Assembly (NCBI GenBank): GCA_051001975.1 | Contig: JBPCMU010000080.1 | Location: 1-57,178, forward strand | DNA: 57,178 nucleotides | Source of the DNA: DATAEG01 sp051001975 | GTDB taxonomy: Bacteria > Actinomycetota > Actinomycetes > Mycobacteriales > Jatrophihabitantaceae | Reading direction: 5' to 3' | Shown: positions 1 to 8,440 of the stretch, piece by piece | How the letters are laid out: each line of letters begins with the position of its first letter | Numbering within the stretch: the first letter of the stretch is position 1 | Translations under genes and position numbers: made by a program | The notes under the pieces: generated by a model | Seen by the model: the letters and a program-made list of their open reading frames with translations, nothing else | What the model was told of the DNA's origin: nothing | Database searches by the model: none

Positions 1-640
1 GGGGAACGGTCGCGAACTCCGCCTCGGTCAGGAACCGGAGGTCCGCCTGCGAATGTTTGATCTTCGAACGCTTCGGCGCCGTTCGCGTCAGCGGGTGCTT
101 CGCCACCTCGGCGTGCTCAGCGGCGTACGTGAAGACGCCGAACAGAAGGCCGTGGTAGTTCGCCTTCGTCTTCGGCGAGCGAGACCACCCAATCAGCCAC
201 GCCTTGACGTCGTCCTCACTGACGAGGTCGATCCGCTGGTCGAACGGGCGGTAAGGCCCGCGCTTGCCGCTGACCTCTACGGCCTTCAAGGTGCGGAGCT
301 GGCCCCTGTACCGGGCGCGCTGTCCAGGTGAGCAGTCGACAATCTGATCGACGTACTCCAGACCAACTTCCTCGACCGAGCGAGGAGCCTCCAGCAGACC
401 CACTGACTCGTCCGTTCGGTCGCGGACGAAACCCCGCCCCTTGACCCAGCCGTCCGGCCAGAACTCGCCGGCCGCGGCCACCACGTCCCGGAAGCCCTCG
501 GCACGCGCCCTATTCTGGGCGTCCGTCCCAGCGCTGAACGTCTCGCGCTGCTTGCGCCCGGAACGCGAGCCGCCGAGGCGCCACCGCACAGCATAGGACG
601 TCCCGCCGTCGGATCGACGCTCCTGCTCGATGTAGGCCAC
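1..640 (-). CDS. Tyrosine-type site-specific integrase, N-terminal part (cut by window edge)
   Basis: The reverse strand reads open from a GTG at 640 to the window start, giving about 213 residues of a phage-type integrase. The first ~30 residues form the short arm-binding, AP2-like beta region (YIEQERRSDGGTSYAVRWRLGG, written here only by its key residues Y-W-R). About residues 85-190 form the helical SAM-like core-binding domain, including a KTKANYHGLLFGVFTYA helix. The catalytic Arg/His/Tyr half lies outside the window. A start at GTG 652 is also possible. The gene begins next to the 3' end of tRNA-Leu and reads away from it, the usual arrangement in an element inserted into a tRNA gene. 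The family call rests on the two N-terminal domains only, so the integrase could be intact or truncated further left. Confidence 0.85.
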   Translation of the reverse strand, partial: MAYIEQERRSDGGTSYAVRWRLGGSRSGRKQRETFSAGTDAQNRARAEGFRDVVAAAGEFWPDGWVKGRGFVRDRTDESVGLLEAPRSVEEVGLEYVDQIVDCSPGQRARYRGQLRTLKAVEVSGKRGPYRPFDQRIDLVSEDDVKAWLIGWSRSPKTKANYHGLLFGVFTYAAEHAEVAKHPLTRTAPKRSKIKHSQADLRFLTEAEFATVP

Positions 641-664
641 GGCCAGCCACACTCCCAGCTCATC

Positions 665-684
665 GGTGCCCCGTTGGTGCCCCG
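665..684. repeat. Tandem 9-bp direct repeat upstream of integrase
   Basis: GGTGCCCCG occurs twice with an 11-bp period, between the integrase start and the tRNA gene. It could be an arm-type integrase binding site near attL, but chance is not excluded. An imperfect dyad (atctac-gcc-gtagat, 695-709) lies beside it. Confidence 0.3.
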
Positions 685-714
685 CTAAAAGACAATCTAC
701 GCCGTAGATACGAC

Positions 715-736
715 AAAAGGTCCGGAATCCGGAGCC
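715..736 (-). terminator. Intrinsic terminator after tRNA-Leu
   Basis: On the minus strand, nine bases after the tRNA discriminator, a 7-bp GC stem (GG-TCCGG pairing with CCGGA-CC, one bulged C, ATT loop) is followed directly by TTTT. This is a compact Rho-independent terminator for the tRNA transcript. If the element inserted in the tRNA 3' end, this terminator belongs to the element side. Confidence 0.55.
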
Positions 737-744
737 TCTGAATG

Positions 745-829
745 TGTCCGAGGGGGGACTTGAACCCCCACGCCCGATAAAGGGCACTAGCACCTCAAGC
801 TAGCGCGTCTGCCATTCCGCCACCCGGAC
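745..829 (-). tRNA. tRNA-Leu (anticodon GAG)
   Basis: The minus strand folds as an 85-nt class II tRNA. The acceptor GTCCGGG pairs with CTCGGAC (one G-U). The anticodon stem CTAGC/GCTAG holds loop TTGAGGT with anticodon GAG, which reads CUC. A long variable arm follows (GCCC..GGGC), then the T arm GGGGG-TTCAAGT-CCCCC. The discriminator is A and CCA is not encoded (the next bases read CAT). The gene borders an integrase, so its 3' end is the probable attachment site. Confidence 0.95.
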
Positions 830-929
830 GAGTGCGGCAGTGAGTTTAGCTCACCGGCGAGGCCGCCCGGACCGCCGCGAACGGTGACCGCCGCACGCAC
901 GAACGTCGCTCGGCTGGTAGGAACAGTGC

Positions 930-2231
930 ATGAGCGCGCCGAGCACCACAGCCCAGGACGAGGTCACCGAACTACTCGTCGACCTCATCCGCATCAACAC
1001 TTCGAACCCCACCCATCCGGAACGGCCGGCCGCCGAATGGGTGGCCGCGAAGCTGGACGAGGTCGGGCTGGAGTCAGAGATCTTCGAGTCCGAGCCGGGC
1101 CGGGCGTCGCTGGTGAGTCGAGTCGAGGGGGAGGACCGGGACCGTGCGCCGCTGCTCATCCACTGCCACCTCGACGTGGTCCCCGCGCAGCCCGAGGAGT
1201 GGTCGGTCGACCCGTTCGCCGGCGAGGTGAAGGACGGCTACGTGTGGGGCCGCGGCGCGGTTGACATGAAGGACATGGACGCGATGACGCTGGCCGTCAT
1301 CCGGGAGTGGCGGCGCACCGGCAAGAAGCCGCCGCGGGACATCGTGCTGGCCTTCGTCGCCGACGAGGAGGCCGGCGGGAAATACGGCGCGCACTACCTG
1401 GTCGACAACCATCCCGAGTTGTTCGCCGACTGCTCCGAGGCGATCGGCGAGGTCGGCGGCTTCAGCGTCTCGCTCGGCTCCGACCTGCGGCTCTATCCGA
1501 TCCAGACCGCGGAGAAGGGCATCGGGTGGCTGAAGCTCACCGCGAAGGGCCGGCCCGGGCACGGCTCGATGCTGCACGAGGACAACGCGGTGACCAAACT
1601 GGCCGACGCGGTGTCGCGGATCGGCCATTACGAGTTCCCCATCCACGTCACCGACACGATGCGCGAACTGCTCGAGGACATAGCCCGCCTCACCGGGCTG
1701 GAGATCGACCCGGACGATCCCGGGCCTGGTCTGTCCAAGCTCGGCGGCATGGCCCGGATGCTCGGCGCCGCGCTGCGCAACACCGCCAACCCGACGATGC
1801 TCGACGCCGGCTACAAGGCCAACGTCATTCCGTCGACGGCGGAGGCGACCATCGACACCCGTTTCCTGCCTGCGCAGGAGGAGCAATTGCTCGCCGTCAT
1901 CGACGAGCTGGCGGGGGAGGACATCACCCGCGAGTGGATCACCCGCGACATCGCGGTGGAGACGACCTTCGACGGCGACCTCGTCGACCTGATGAGCTCG
2001 GTGCTCAAGGCCGAGGATCCGGGTGCCGCGCCGGTGCCGTACCTGATGAGTGGCGGCACGGACGCGAAGTCCTTCTCGACGCTGGGCATCCGTTGCTTCG
2101 GGTTCTCCCCGCTGCGGCTGCCGCCCGACCTGGACTTCACCGCGCTGTTCCACGGTATCGACGAGCGGGTGCCGATCGACGGGCTGCAGTTCGGCGTCCG
2201 GGTGTTGGACCGGTTCCTCAGCGGCTGCTGA
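930..2231 (+). CDS. M20/M25/M40-family zinc metallopeptidase (ArgE/DapE-like)
   Basis: A 433-residue cytoplasmic M20 peptidase/deacylase. The first metal-binding motif HCHLDVVP sits at about residues 78-85 (His80). The bridging Asp is in WGRGAVDMKD (~Asp112), and the catalytic/metal Glu pair is in ADEEAGG (~146-147). A C-terminal MSGGTDAKSF segment carries the conserved Gly-rich metal-lid region, and the inserted dimerisation domain (~195-310) begins with GRPGHGS. Length is typical. ATG 930 is preceded by AGGAA at a suitable distance. The family includes acetylornithine deacetylase, succinyl-DAP desuccinylase and dipeptidases; the substrate cannot be read here. It is the probable counterpart of the M. 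tuberculosis M20 protein Rv2141c, judging from neighbours. Confidence 0.9.
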   Translation: MSAPSTTAQDEVTELLVDLIRINTSNPTHPERPAAEWVAAKLDEVGLESEIFESEPGRASLVSRVEGEDRDRAPLLIHCHLDVVPAQPEEWSVDPFAGEVKDGYVWGRGAVDMKDMDAMTLAVIREWRRTGKKPPRDIVLAFVADEEAGGKYGAHYLVDNHPELFADCSEAIGEVGGFSVSLGSDLRLYPIQTAEKGIGWLKLTAKGRPGHGSMLHEDNAVTKLADAVSRIGHYEFPIHVTDTMRELLEDIARLTGLEIDPDDPGPGLSKLGGMARMLGAALRNTANPTMLDAGYKANVIPSTAEATIDTRFLPAQEEQLLAVIDELAGEDITREWITRDIAVETTFDGDLVDLMSSVLKAEDPGAAPVPYLMSGGTDAKSFSTLGIRCFGFSPLRLPPDLDFTALFHGIDERVPIDGLQFGVRVLDRFLSGC

Positions 2232-2315
2232 AACATCGATGGTGAGCGCACACCATGACGTGCGGTCAGTATCAAGATCGGCCGGTCCGTCGGTGCTCGG
2301 TGGCACAGTGACCTG

Positions 2316-3854
2316 GTGACCGACCGGCCGCTGCTCATTCTCGATCTCGCTGCCACGTCCGAGGCGTTGGCCGCGATGCCCGGACGCATCGACAAGGCCC
2401 AGCTGATCGCCTCGCTGCTCGCCGATCGCTTCGCCAAGGATGTGGCGCTTGCGGTCGACTACCTCGTCGGCGAGTTGCCGCAGCGGCAGATCGGCGTCGG
2501 CTACGCGGCACTGCGCGACCTGCCCGAACCGGCGGCCGAGGCATCGCTCACCGTGGCTGAGTTCGACGCGGCTGCCGAGCAGATCGGCCGCACCGTTGGC
2601 GCGGGTTCACAGGAGCTGCGCCGTTCGTTGCTGGTCGAGCTGTTGGCTCGAGCCACCGAAGTGGAGCAACGCTTCCTGGTCCGATTGCTGCTCGGCGATC
2701 TGCGGCAGGGTGCGCTGGCCGGCGTGATGCTCGACGCGGTGGCGCGCTGTTTCGAGGTGCCACTGGCCGGCGTGCGCAGGGCGGCGATGCTCCGCGGCAA
2801 TCTCCCCTCAGTTGCCGCGGCACTCGCCGAGGACGGCAAGGATGCGCTGGCACGGTTCCACCTCGAGGTGGGTCGGCCGATCTCGCCGATGCTCGCGCAG
2901 ACCTCCGCCAGCATCGCCGACGCGATGACCGGCGCACCGGTCGCCGTCGAGTGGAAGTTGGACGGTGCCCGGCTGCAGATTCACCGCGGTGGCGAGTCGG
3001 TCTCGCTCTACACACGCACCCTGGACGACGTGACCTCGCGGCTGCCCGAAGTGGTCGACGCGGTGCTCGCCCTGCCTGTCAAGACGCTCGTCGCCGACGG
3101 TGAGGTGATCGCGCTGCACGAGGATGGCCGGCCGCGGCCCTTCCAAGCAACTGCGTCGCGCTTCGGCACCCGGGTGGCCACCGACGAGCTACGCCGCACC
3201 TTGCCGGTCACCCTGTTCGTGTTCGACCTGTTGCATGTGGACGGTGCTGATCTCCTCGATGCGTCGTTGACCGAGCGGCGCGCTCGGCTCGAGGCCGTCA
3301 TCCCCGAGCGCATGCGGGTGCCGCACATCGTCACCACCGAACGCGGCGAGGCCGAGCGCTTCTCCGCCGATACGCTGGCCGCCGGTCACGAAGGAGTGAT
3401 GGTGAAGACGATGACCGCGCCGTACGAGGCCGGCCGGCGCGGTGCGTCCTGGCGCAAGGTGAAGCCGGTGCACACCCTCGACCTGGTGGTGCTGGCGGTG
3501 GAACGAGGGTCGGGTCGGCGCAGCCAGTGGCTGTCCAACATCCACCTCGGTGCCCGGGACGAGATGACTGGCGAATTCGTCATGCTCGGCAAGACCTTCA
3601 AGGGCATGACGGATGTGATGCTGGCCTGGCAGACCGAGCGCTTCACCGAACTGGCGACCGGCCCGGTGGACGAATGGGTGGTCCCGGTACGCCCGGAGCA
3701 GGTCGTCGAGGTCGCCTTCGACGGCGTGCAGAACTCCACCCGTTACCCGGGCGGCGTCGCCCTGCGGTTCGCCCGAGTGCTGCGCTACCGGGACGACAAG
3801 TCCACCGCCGAAGTGGACACACTGCAGACAGTTCGTGAACTGCAACGCCAGTAA
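2316..3854 (+). CDS. ligB: ATP-dependent DNA ligase (LigB-like)
   Basis: A 512-residue ATP-dependent DNA ligase. The N-terminal DNA-binding domain (about 1-190) includes the RLLLGDLRQGAL helix. The adenylation domain carries motif I, EWKLDGARLQIH, with the AMP-accepting Lys214. Motif III is FVFDLLHVDG, motif IV is HEGVMVK, motif V is SWRKVKP, and the OB-fold follows to the C-terminus. Length and order match mycobacterial LigB (about 507 aa), a repair ligase that is dispensable beside NAD-dependent LigA. The start is GTG 2316; an upstream SD is not obvious. It lies 84 bases after the M20 gene on the same strand and 122 bases before the nucleotidase fusion, with no visible terminator on either side. 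Confidence 0.93.
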   Translation: MTDRPLLILDLAATSEALAAMPGRIDKAQLIASLLADRFAKDVALAVDYLVGELPQRQIGVGYAALRDLPEPAAEASLTVAEFDAAAEQIGRTVGAGSQELRRSLLVELLARATEVEQRFLVRLLLGDLRQGALAGVMLDAVARCFEVPLAGVRRAAMLRGNLPSVAAALAEDGKDALARFHLEVGRPISPMLAQTSASIADAMTGAPVAVEWKLDGARLQIHRGGESVSLYTRTLDDVTSRLPEVVDAVLALPVKTLVADGEVIALHEDGRPRPFQATASRFGTRVATDELRRTLPVTLFVFDLLHVDGADLLDASLTERRARLEAVIPERMRVPHIVTTERGEAERFSADTLAAGHEGVMVKTMTAPYEAGRRGASWRKVKPVHTLDLVVLAVERGSGRRSQWLSNIHLGARDEMTGEFVMLGKTFKGMTDVMLAWQTERFTELATGPVDEWVVPVRPEQVVEVAFDGVQNSTRYPGGVALRFARVLRYRDDKSTAEVDTLQTVRELQRQ

Positions 3855-3976
3855 ATTTGTCGCACCTTGACGACGCCACTGGCCCGGTGCAGGGTGTGCG
3901 ATGGTTACCGACGGTGCGCTCGCCACCGCCGCGTACGCCCGGGCTTCACCCCCGATCGACCTCCCGGAGGCACCGC

Positions 3977-6900
3977 ATGATTGGTACTGCCCGTCTTCCC
4001 CGCCGCCGGACTACCGGTGTTCTCGCCGCCGTGGCCAGCCTGGCGATGCTCGGCGCGCTGGCAGCCCCGAGCGACGCCAAGCCGGCGACAGTCCAGCCGA
4101 AGGCCGTGCACAGCTCCGCACGGTCGGTCGTCATGTTCAGCTCCGACGGTATGCGCCCGGACCTCATGCAGAAGTACGCCGCCGCCGGACAGATGCCGAC
4201 GTACAAGGCGCTGATGGCGGCTGGCGCGACGGGCAACAACGGCCTGGAGCAGGGCTTCCCGCCGAACACCGGGCAGGGCTGGTACACCATGGCGACCGGC
4301 GCTTGGCCCGGTACGCACGGCAGCACCAACAACACGTTCTTCGACACCCGGCAGCCGTTTACGTCCTCGACGTCGTTCGCCTACCACGGCAACGGGGCCA
4401 GCCCGGGTACCGACCCGACCGCAGTGCTCGAGGCACAGTCGGTGGCAAACTCTGCGGGGCAGGCCGGCAAGCAGGTAGCCCAGCTCGAGTGGACCGGTGG
4501 TCTGAACGCGAACATCAACGGCCCGACGGTTGACTACGACACCACCTACTCCCAGCGTGGTGTGCTGACCTACCCCGTGGACACCACCAAGCAGACCTCC
4601 GCCGCCGGGTTCGGCCTGTCCTACCAGGTCGCCGCGTTCACCAAGGCGGCCGGCTGGACCCACACGCCGCCCACGCCCCCGCATCCGGGCGGCAACGTAC
4701 GAGCGCCGATGCAGACCACGTTGACCATCACCAGCAGCTCCCCAGTGCTGAACCCGACCCGCGTCTACGACCTCTATGTGTACGTCAGCCGCGGCGGTTT
4801 CTCCCGGCCCTACGACAAGGTGCTGATGGTCCCGGCGTCGGCGAACAAGGACGCCAGCAAGGCCGTCGCCAACCTCGCCCAAGGCGACTGGGCGCCGGTC
4901 AAGGTGAAGGGTGCTGACGGCCTGATCGGCACCGCCGCAGGCGAGAGTGCCGGCTTCTACGTGAAGCTGATGAATCTGAATGCCGACCTGTCGAAATTCG
5001 GCCTGTACTTCACCTCGGTGAGCCGCCCGCACGCGCACTGCGCGACGGATGCCTGCGCACAGTTGCCGGCCGGGGCCACCGGTGAGGATCGGCTGGAGAA
5101 GTACATCGCCGACAATCTCCCGCCCGCCGTCTTCGGCGACTTCGCTCCTGAAGAAGCCGGCATCATCGACGAAGACACCTGGTACCAGCAGACCGTCGGA
5201 CTGAACCAGGCCTACGACACCGCGGTGTTCAAGTACGTGCTCGGCACGTTGCAGCCGGACACCGACGTACTGCTGGCCGGCACTGACCAGACCGACGAGG
5301 TGAGTCACCAGATCCTCGGACTGCTCACCCCGACCGACCCGCAGGGCAATGCCAACCCGTACTACGACCGGGTGGCCGGCACCGGTCCGAGGGACGGCCG
5401 GATCACCCAGCGCACCGGCTACCTGCGGGGCGCGTACACCTCCGCGGACAGCAGACTCGCTCTGGTGCGCAGCCTCATGCCCACGAAGACGGATTACCTG
5501 GTTAGCAGCGATCACGGGTTCGCGCCGCAGTGGTACGCGATCGATGCGCCGCTGGTGCTGAAGAACCTCGGCCTGCAGGACGTCGAGCAGACCGGCAACT
5601 GCCGCCCGGCCGCTTCTAGCGCTACCGGTCAGACCGTCGCGAAGGCCTGCTGGGCAGGCGGCACGGTGCAGATCTACATCAACCTGGTCGGCCGTGACCC
5701 GGACGGAGTTGTACCCAGGTCGGACTACGCAGCGATGCGGCAGCGGATCGTGGCCGCGTTCAAGAACCTCACCGACCCGAATCAACCGGGAACGAAGATC
5801 ATCCAGGCCGTCTACACCAAGGAGCAGATGGCGAATGTCGAGGGCAGCAATTCGCTGAACCCGACCCGTACCGGCGACGTCGTTGCCGTCTCGCAGGTTC
5901 CCTACGAGTTCGACGGCAACACCGTCGGCACGCTGGTCTCGCCGTCGCGGTTCTTCGGCCAGCACGGGTACCTACCGCAGCAGGTCGACCTCGCCCACAA
6001 CATCAACATGCACGCCACGTTCGTGGCAGCCGGCCCGGACGTGAAGCACGTCGCGTCGGTCAACGGCGTGCGGGCCATCGACCTGGCCCCGACGCTGGCT
6101 GTTATGGGCAACTTCCCGCCGCCTCTGCAGGCGACGGGGAAGGTGCTGACCGGCATCCTGAAAAACGGCCCGCGGTACTCCACCGGCCAGTTGCTCGGCA
6201 TCAACGACGTGCATGGCAACATCACCGGCAAGGGGCTGACCCAGGCCGACCCGTTCACCGGGGTGACCGATGCGGCGGGCGGGCTCGGAGTGCTGACGAC
6301 CTGGCTCAAGCAGGCCAAGGCCGCCGACCCGGCGAACACCGTCACGATCGAAGCCGGCGACATGGTCGGGGCAAGCCCACCAGAATCCGCGCTGCTGCGC
6401 GACAAGCCGACGCTGGATGCGCTCAACCTAATGGGCATCGACATCGGCACGCTCGGCAACCACGAGTTCGATCGTGGTGTCCCGGAAATGCTCAAGCAGG
6501 TCAACGGCGGCACGTCGACGGTCGACCCGTCGATCACCTTCGCCGGTCAGGATTACCCGATCGTCGACGCGAACGTGCTGTCCACGAAGACCAACAAGCC
6601 CTTACTGCCGCCGTATGCGATCAAGACCGTCGGTGGTGTGAAGGTTGCCTTCATCGGCGCGACCACGATCACCACGCCCACGATCGTGACCACCGGCGGT
6701 ACCACCGGCGTCTACTTCGTGGACGAGGCAACCGCGATCAATCGTTACGTCACGCAACTGAAGGCGCAGGGAGTCCACTCGTTCGTCGTAGTCATCCACG
6801 AGGGCGGCTCGCAGAGTTCGTTCCCTGTCGGCACGGTGAACGACCGGATCAACGACATCAGCAAGGCGCTCGACCCTGCGGTGTCGGTGGTGATCTCCGG

Positions 6901-7762
6901 GCACAGCCACACCACTGTCGACACCCGGGTGAGCGGCCACCTGGTCGTGCAGGCGTCGTCCTACACGCGGGCCTTCGACCAGGTGCACATGCTGTTCGAC
7001 AAGAAGTCGGGCACCGTGGTGACCGCCTGGGGCACGGTGCAGGACGCGTGGAAGAACACCACCCCGGTGTCGACCACGCCGACCGCTCCCGCCGTGATCC
7101 CCGACCCGAAGGTGCAAGCCGTCGTGGACGCAGCCGTGACGGCAACCAACCCGATCACGCAGCAGGTCATCAACACTGCGTCGGCGGACATCCCGTCGCA
7201 ACGTGAGGGTGGTCAGACCGCCGCGGGTGAGTCGCCGGCCGGTGACCTGATCGCCGACTCGCAACGGGCGTTCGCGAAGACCCAGCTGGCCTTCGTCAAC
7301 ACCGGCTCGGTGCGAGCCGGGCTGCTTGCCGGGGAGGTCACCTACGGCGACTTGTTCACCATGCAGCCTTTCCAGGATGACTACGTCGACACCTTCACCC
7401 TGACCGGGACGCAGGTATGGGCGTTGCTGAACCAGCAGCTGGCGGCCGGTACGGGCGGCATCATGCAAGTCTCCGGGCTGCACTTCACCTACACCGGGAC
7501 GCAGGGCACCGGCTCGATTACCGGAGTCTGGCTCGGCGCGGCCGGGGACAACTCACAACCGATCGCGAACGACGGATCGACCACCTATACGAGCACCGCC
7601 AACTCGTTCATGGTCGGCGGCGGCGACGGGTTCACGGTGCTCGAGTCGGCCGGCAGCATCGTGCAGACACCGGATGCCGAACTGCAGCCGCTGCTGGACT
7701 ACGTCGCCGGGTTGAGCAATCCGTTCAGCTACACGACCGACGGACGCATCGCGACCGGCTGA
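3977..7762 (+). CDS. Secreted fusion: nucleotide pyrophosphatase/phosphodiesterase + 5'-nucleotidase
   Basis: 1,261 residues from ATG 3977, which has GGAGG eight bases upstream; the open frame extends to TTG 3857 but without an SD. Residues 1-35 are a signal peptide with an Arg-rich n-region (RRR), possibly Tat. Residues ~48-720 are an alkaline-phosphatase-superfamily NPP domain: metal Asp57 in SSDG, probable nucleophile Thr98 in PPNTGQ, then WPGTHG, TDQTDEVSH, SSDHGF and a QHG near the end. Residues ~735-1,035 are a calcineurin-like phosphatase: INDVHGN, GDMVG, GNHEFD, GHSHT. Residues ~1,070-1,240 are the 5'-nucleotidase C-terminal substrate domain (NTGSVRAG, YGDLFTMQPF). The two enzymes together could take extracellular NTPs, NAD or linear dinucleotides to nucleoside plus phosphate; that is inference. 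A rare TTA codon sits at 6602-6604. Confidence 0.88.
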   Translation: MIGTARLPRRRTTGVLAAVASLAMLGALAAPSDAKPATVQPKAVHSSARSVVMFSSDGMRPDLMQKYAAAGQMPTYKALMAAGATGNNGLEQGFPPNTGQGWYTMATGAWPGTHGSTNNTFFDTRQPFTSSTSFAYHGNGASPGTDPTAVLEAQSVANSAGQAGKQVAQLEWTGGLNANINGPTVDYDTTYSQRGVLTYPVDTTKQTSAAGFGLSYQVAAFTKAAGWTHTPPTPPHPGGNVRAPMQTTLTITSSSPVLNPTRVYDLYVYVSRGGFSRPYDKVLMVPASANKDASKAVANLAQGDWAPVKVKGADGLIGTAAGESAGFYVKLMNLNADLSKFGLYFTSVSRPHAHCATDACAQLPAGATGEDRLEKYIADNLPPAVFGDFAPEEAGIIDEDTWYQQTVGLNQAYDTAVFKYVLGTLQPDTDVLLAGTDQTDEVSHQILGLLTPTDPQGNANPYYDRVAGTGPRDGRITQRTGYLRGAYTSADSRLALVRSLMPTKTDYLVSSDHGFAPQWYAIDAPLVLKNLGLQDVEQTGNCRPAASSATGQTVAKACWAGGTVQIYINLVGRDPDGVVPRSDYAAMRQRIVAAFKNLTDPNQPGTKIIQAVYTKEQMANVEGSNSLNPTRTGDVVAVSQVPYEFDGNTVGTLVSPSRFFGQHGYLPQQVDLAHNINMHATFVAAGPDVKHVASVNGVRAIDLAPTLAVMGNFPPPLQATGKVLTGILKNGPRYSTGQLLGINDVHGNITGKGLTQADPFTGVTDAAGGLGVLTTWLKQAKAADPANTVTIEAGDMVGASPPESALLRDKPTLDALNLMGIDIGTLGNHEFDRGVPEMLKQVNGGTSTVDPSITFAGQDYPIVDANVLSTKTNKPLLPPYAIKTVGGVKVAFIGATTITTPTIVTTGGTTGVYFVDEATAINRYVTQLKAQGVHSFVVVIHEGGSQSSFPVGTVNDRINDISKALDPAVSVVISGHSHTTVDTRVSGHLVVQASSYTRAFDQVHMLFDKKSGTVVTAWGTVQDAWKNTTPVSTTPTAPAVIPDPKVQAVVDAAVTATNPITQQVINTASADIPSQREGGQTAAGESPAGDLIADSQRAFAKTQLAFVNTGSVRAGLLAGEVTYGDLFTMQPFQDDYVDTFTLTGTQVWALLNQQLAAGTGGIMQVSGLHFTYTGTQGTGSITGVWLGAAGDNSQPIANDGSTTYTSTANSFMVGGGDGFTVLESAGSIVQTPDAELQPLLDYVAGLSNPFSYTTDGRIATG

Positions 7763-7775
7763 TCACGACTGCGAT

Positions 7776-7802
7776 CGCGGCCGGCCGATCAGGCCGGTCG
7801 CG
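7776..7802. terminator. Bidirectional hairpin between convergent genes
   Basis: An 11-bp inverted repeat (CGCGGCCGGCC / GGCCGGTCGCG, one G-T pair) with a 5-base GATCA loop lies just after the nucleotidase stop. It overlaps the stop codon of the opposing coiled-coil gene. There is no U-tract, as is common in high-GC actinobacteria. It probably ends transcription in both directions. Confidence 0.5.
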
Positions 7803-8058
7803 GCGCGTCGCCCCGCAGGATCGTCAGCACTTCGGTCATGTCCGTCTGCAGGCCGGAGAGCGCGACGGTGTGCTGGTCGAGGGTCGCGGTGTGCTGGTCG
7901 AGGGTCGCGGTGTGCTGGTCCATGTCCTCGGCGAGCTCGGCGAGGCGATTCTGCTGACGGTGCAGGTCGACGGACACGTCTCTGAGAGCCGTATAGATGT
8001 CTGCGACATCGTTGTCGATCTGGCGGAACTTCCGGGACGAGTCGGGTGCGCTGATCAC
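7789..8058 (-). CDS. Small coiled-coil protein with tandem heptads
   Basis: An 89-residue acidic protein starting at GTG 8058. Apart from ~20 residues at each end it reads as one continuous helix with heptad spacing. Three successive copies of the heptad DQHTATL/DQHTVAL lie at about residues 47-67 and are encoded by a nearly perfect 21-bp DNA repeat. There is no signal peptide or membrane segment. It is the last gene of the leftward run that begins with the aldo/keto reductase. I do not recognise a family beyond coiled coil; it may be a self-associating scaffold. The SD is weak (only GGG near the start), so the start is uncertain. Confidence 0.6.
   Translation of the reverse strand: MISAPDSSRKFRQIDNDVADIYTALRDVSVDLHRQQNRLAELAEDMDQHTATLDQHTATLDQHTVALSGLQTDMTEVLTILRGDAPRPA
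7867..7920. repeat. 21-bp tandem repeat (about 2.6 copies) coding for heptads
   Basis: The unit GGTGTGCTGGTCGAGGGTCGC occurs exactly at 7867-7887 and 7888-7908, followed by 12 bases of a third copy. It lies inside the coiled-coil gene, where each unit encodes one seven-residue heptad on the minus strand. Unit gain or loss would keep the frame. Confidence 0.9.
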
Positions 8059-8138
8059 GCCCAGGACATTACGGCGGCGCGGCGATCACCAACAAGGCCT
8101 GACGGCGTGTCTGTGGATAGGGTCCGGCGGGCTGCTGC

Positions 8139-8378
8139 TCAGACCCCCGGTGGCGGCAGGGGGAGTGCGCTGGCTTCCGGAACGGCTCGCCGACGACGGC
8201 GGAGCAGCACCCGACGCGTGCCGTCCTGAAAGCGCTGAGTGCGCGCCAACTCCCATCCACCGAACTCGGCGTGCAGCGAAAGGCGCACCGTTGCGGCCAT
8301 CCGGCTGACGTCCGGCGGGATCCGCAGCGGCGCGTACTCCCAGTCGGGATCGGCGTCTGTCGCCACAGCCGTCATAAA
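8139..8378 (-). CDS. DUF5703 family protein
   Basis: 79 residues from ATG 8378, which has GAGGG seven bases upstream; an in-frame ATG at 8399 would add seven residues but lacks an SD. The sequence carries the family pattern YAPLRIPPDVSR, then LSLHAEFGGWELARTQRF, then DGTRRVLLRR, seen in small actinobacterial proteins of unknown function. It ends in a basic Arg run and a Pro-rich tail. No membrane segment is present. It sits between a propeller lipoprotein and, further on, uppP, the order I recall for Rv2138-Rv2137c-Rv2136c. Function is unknown. Confidence 0.75.
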   Translation of the reverse strand, partial: FMTAVATDADPDWEYAPLRIPPDVSRMAATVRLSLHAEFGGWELARTQRFQDGTRRVLLRRRRRAVPEASALPLPPPGV

Positions 8379-8440
8379 CAGGCCCTCATAGGGCTCCATT
8401 GTGCACCGCCGGGACGCGCACACCAGAGCGCCCCGCTGAT

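Noticed and set aside
53..331. 92-codon plus-strand frame at the window start
   Set aside because: Shadow of the integrase on the other strand.
3905..5965. 686-codon open frame on the minus strand opposite the nucleotidase fusion
   Set aside because: It is antisense to a clear two-domain enzyme, is Arg/Gly/Val-biased and has no domain. High GC removes stops from the opposite strand.
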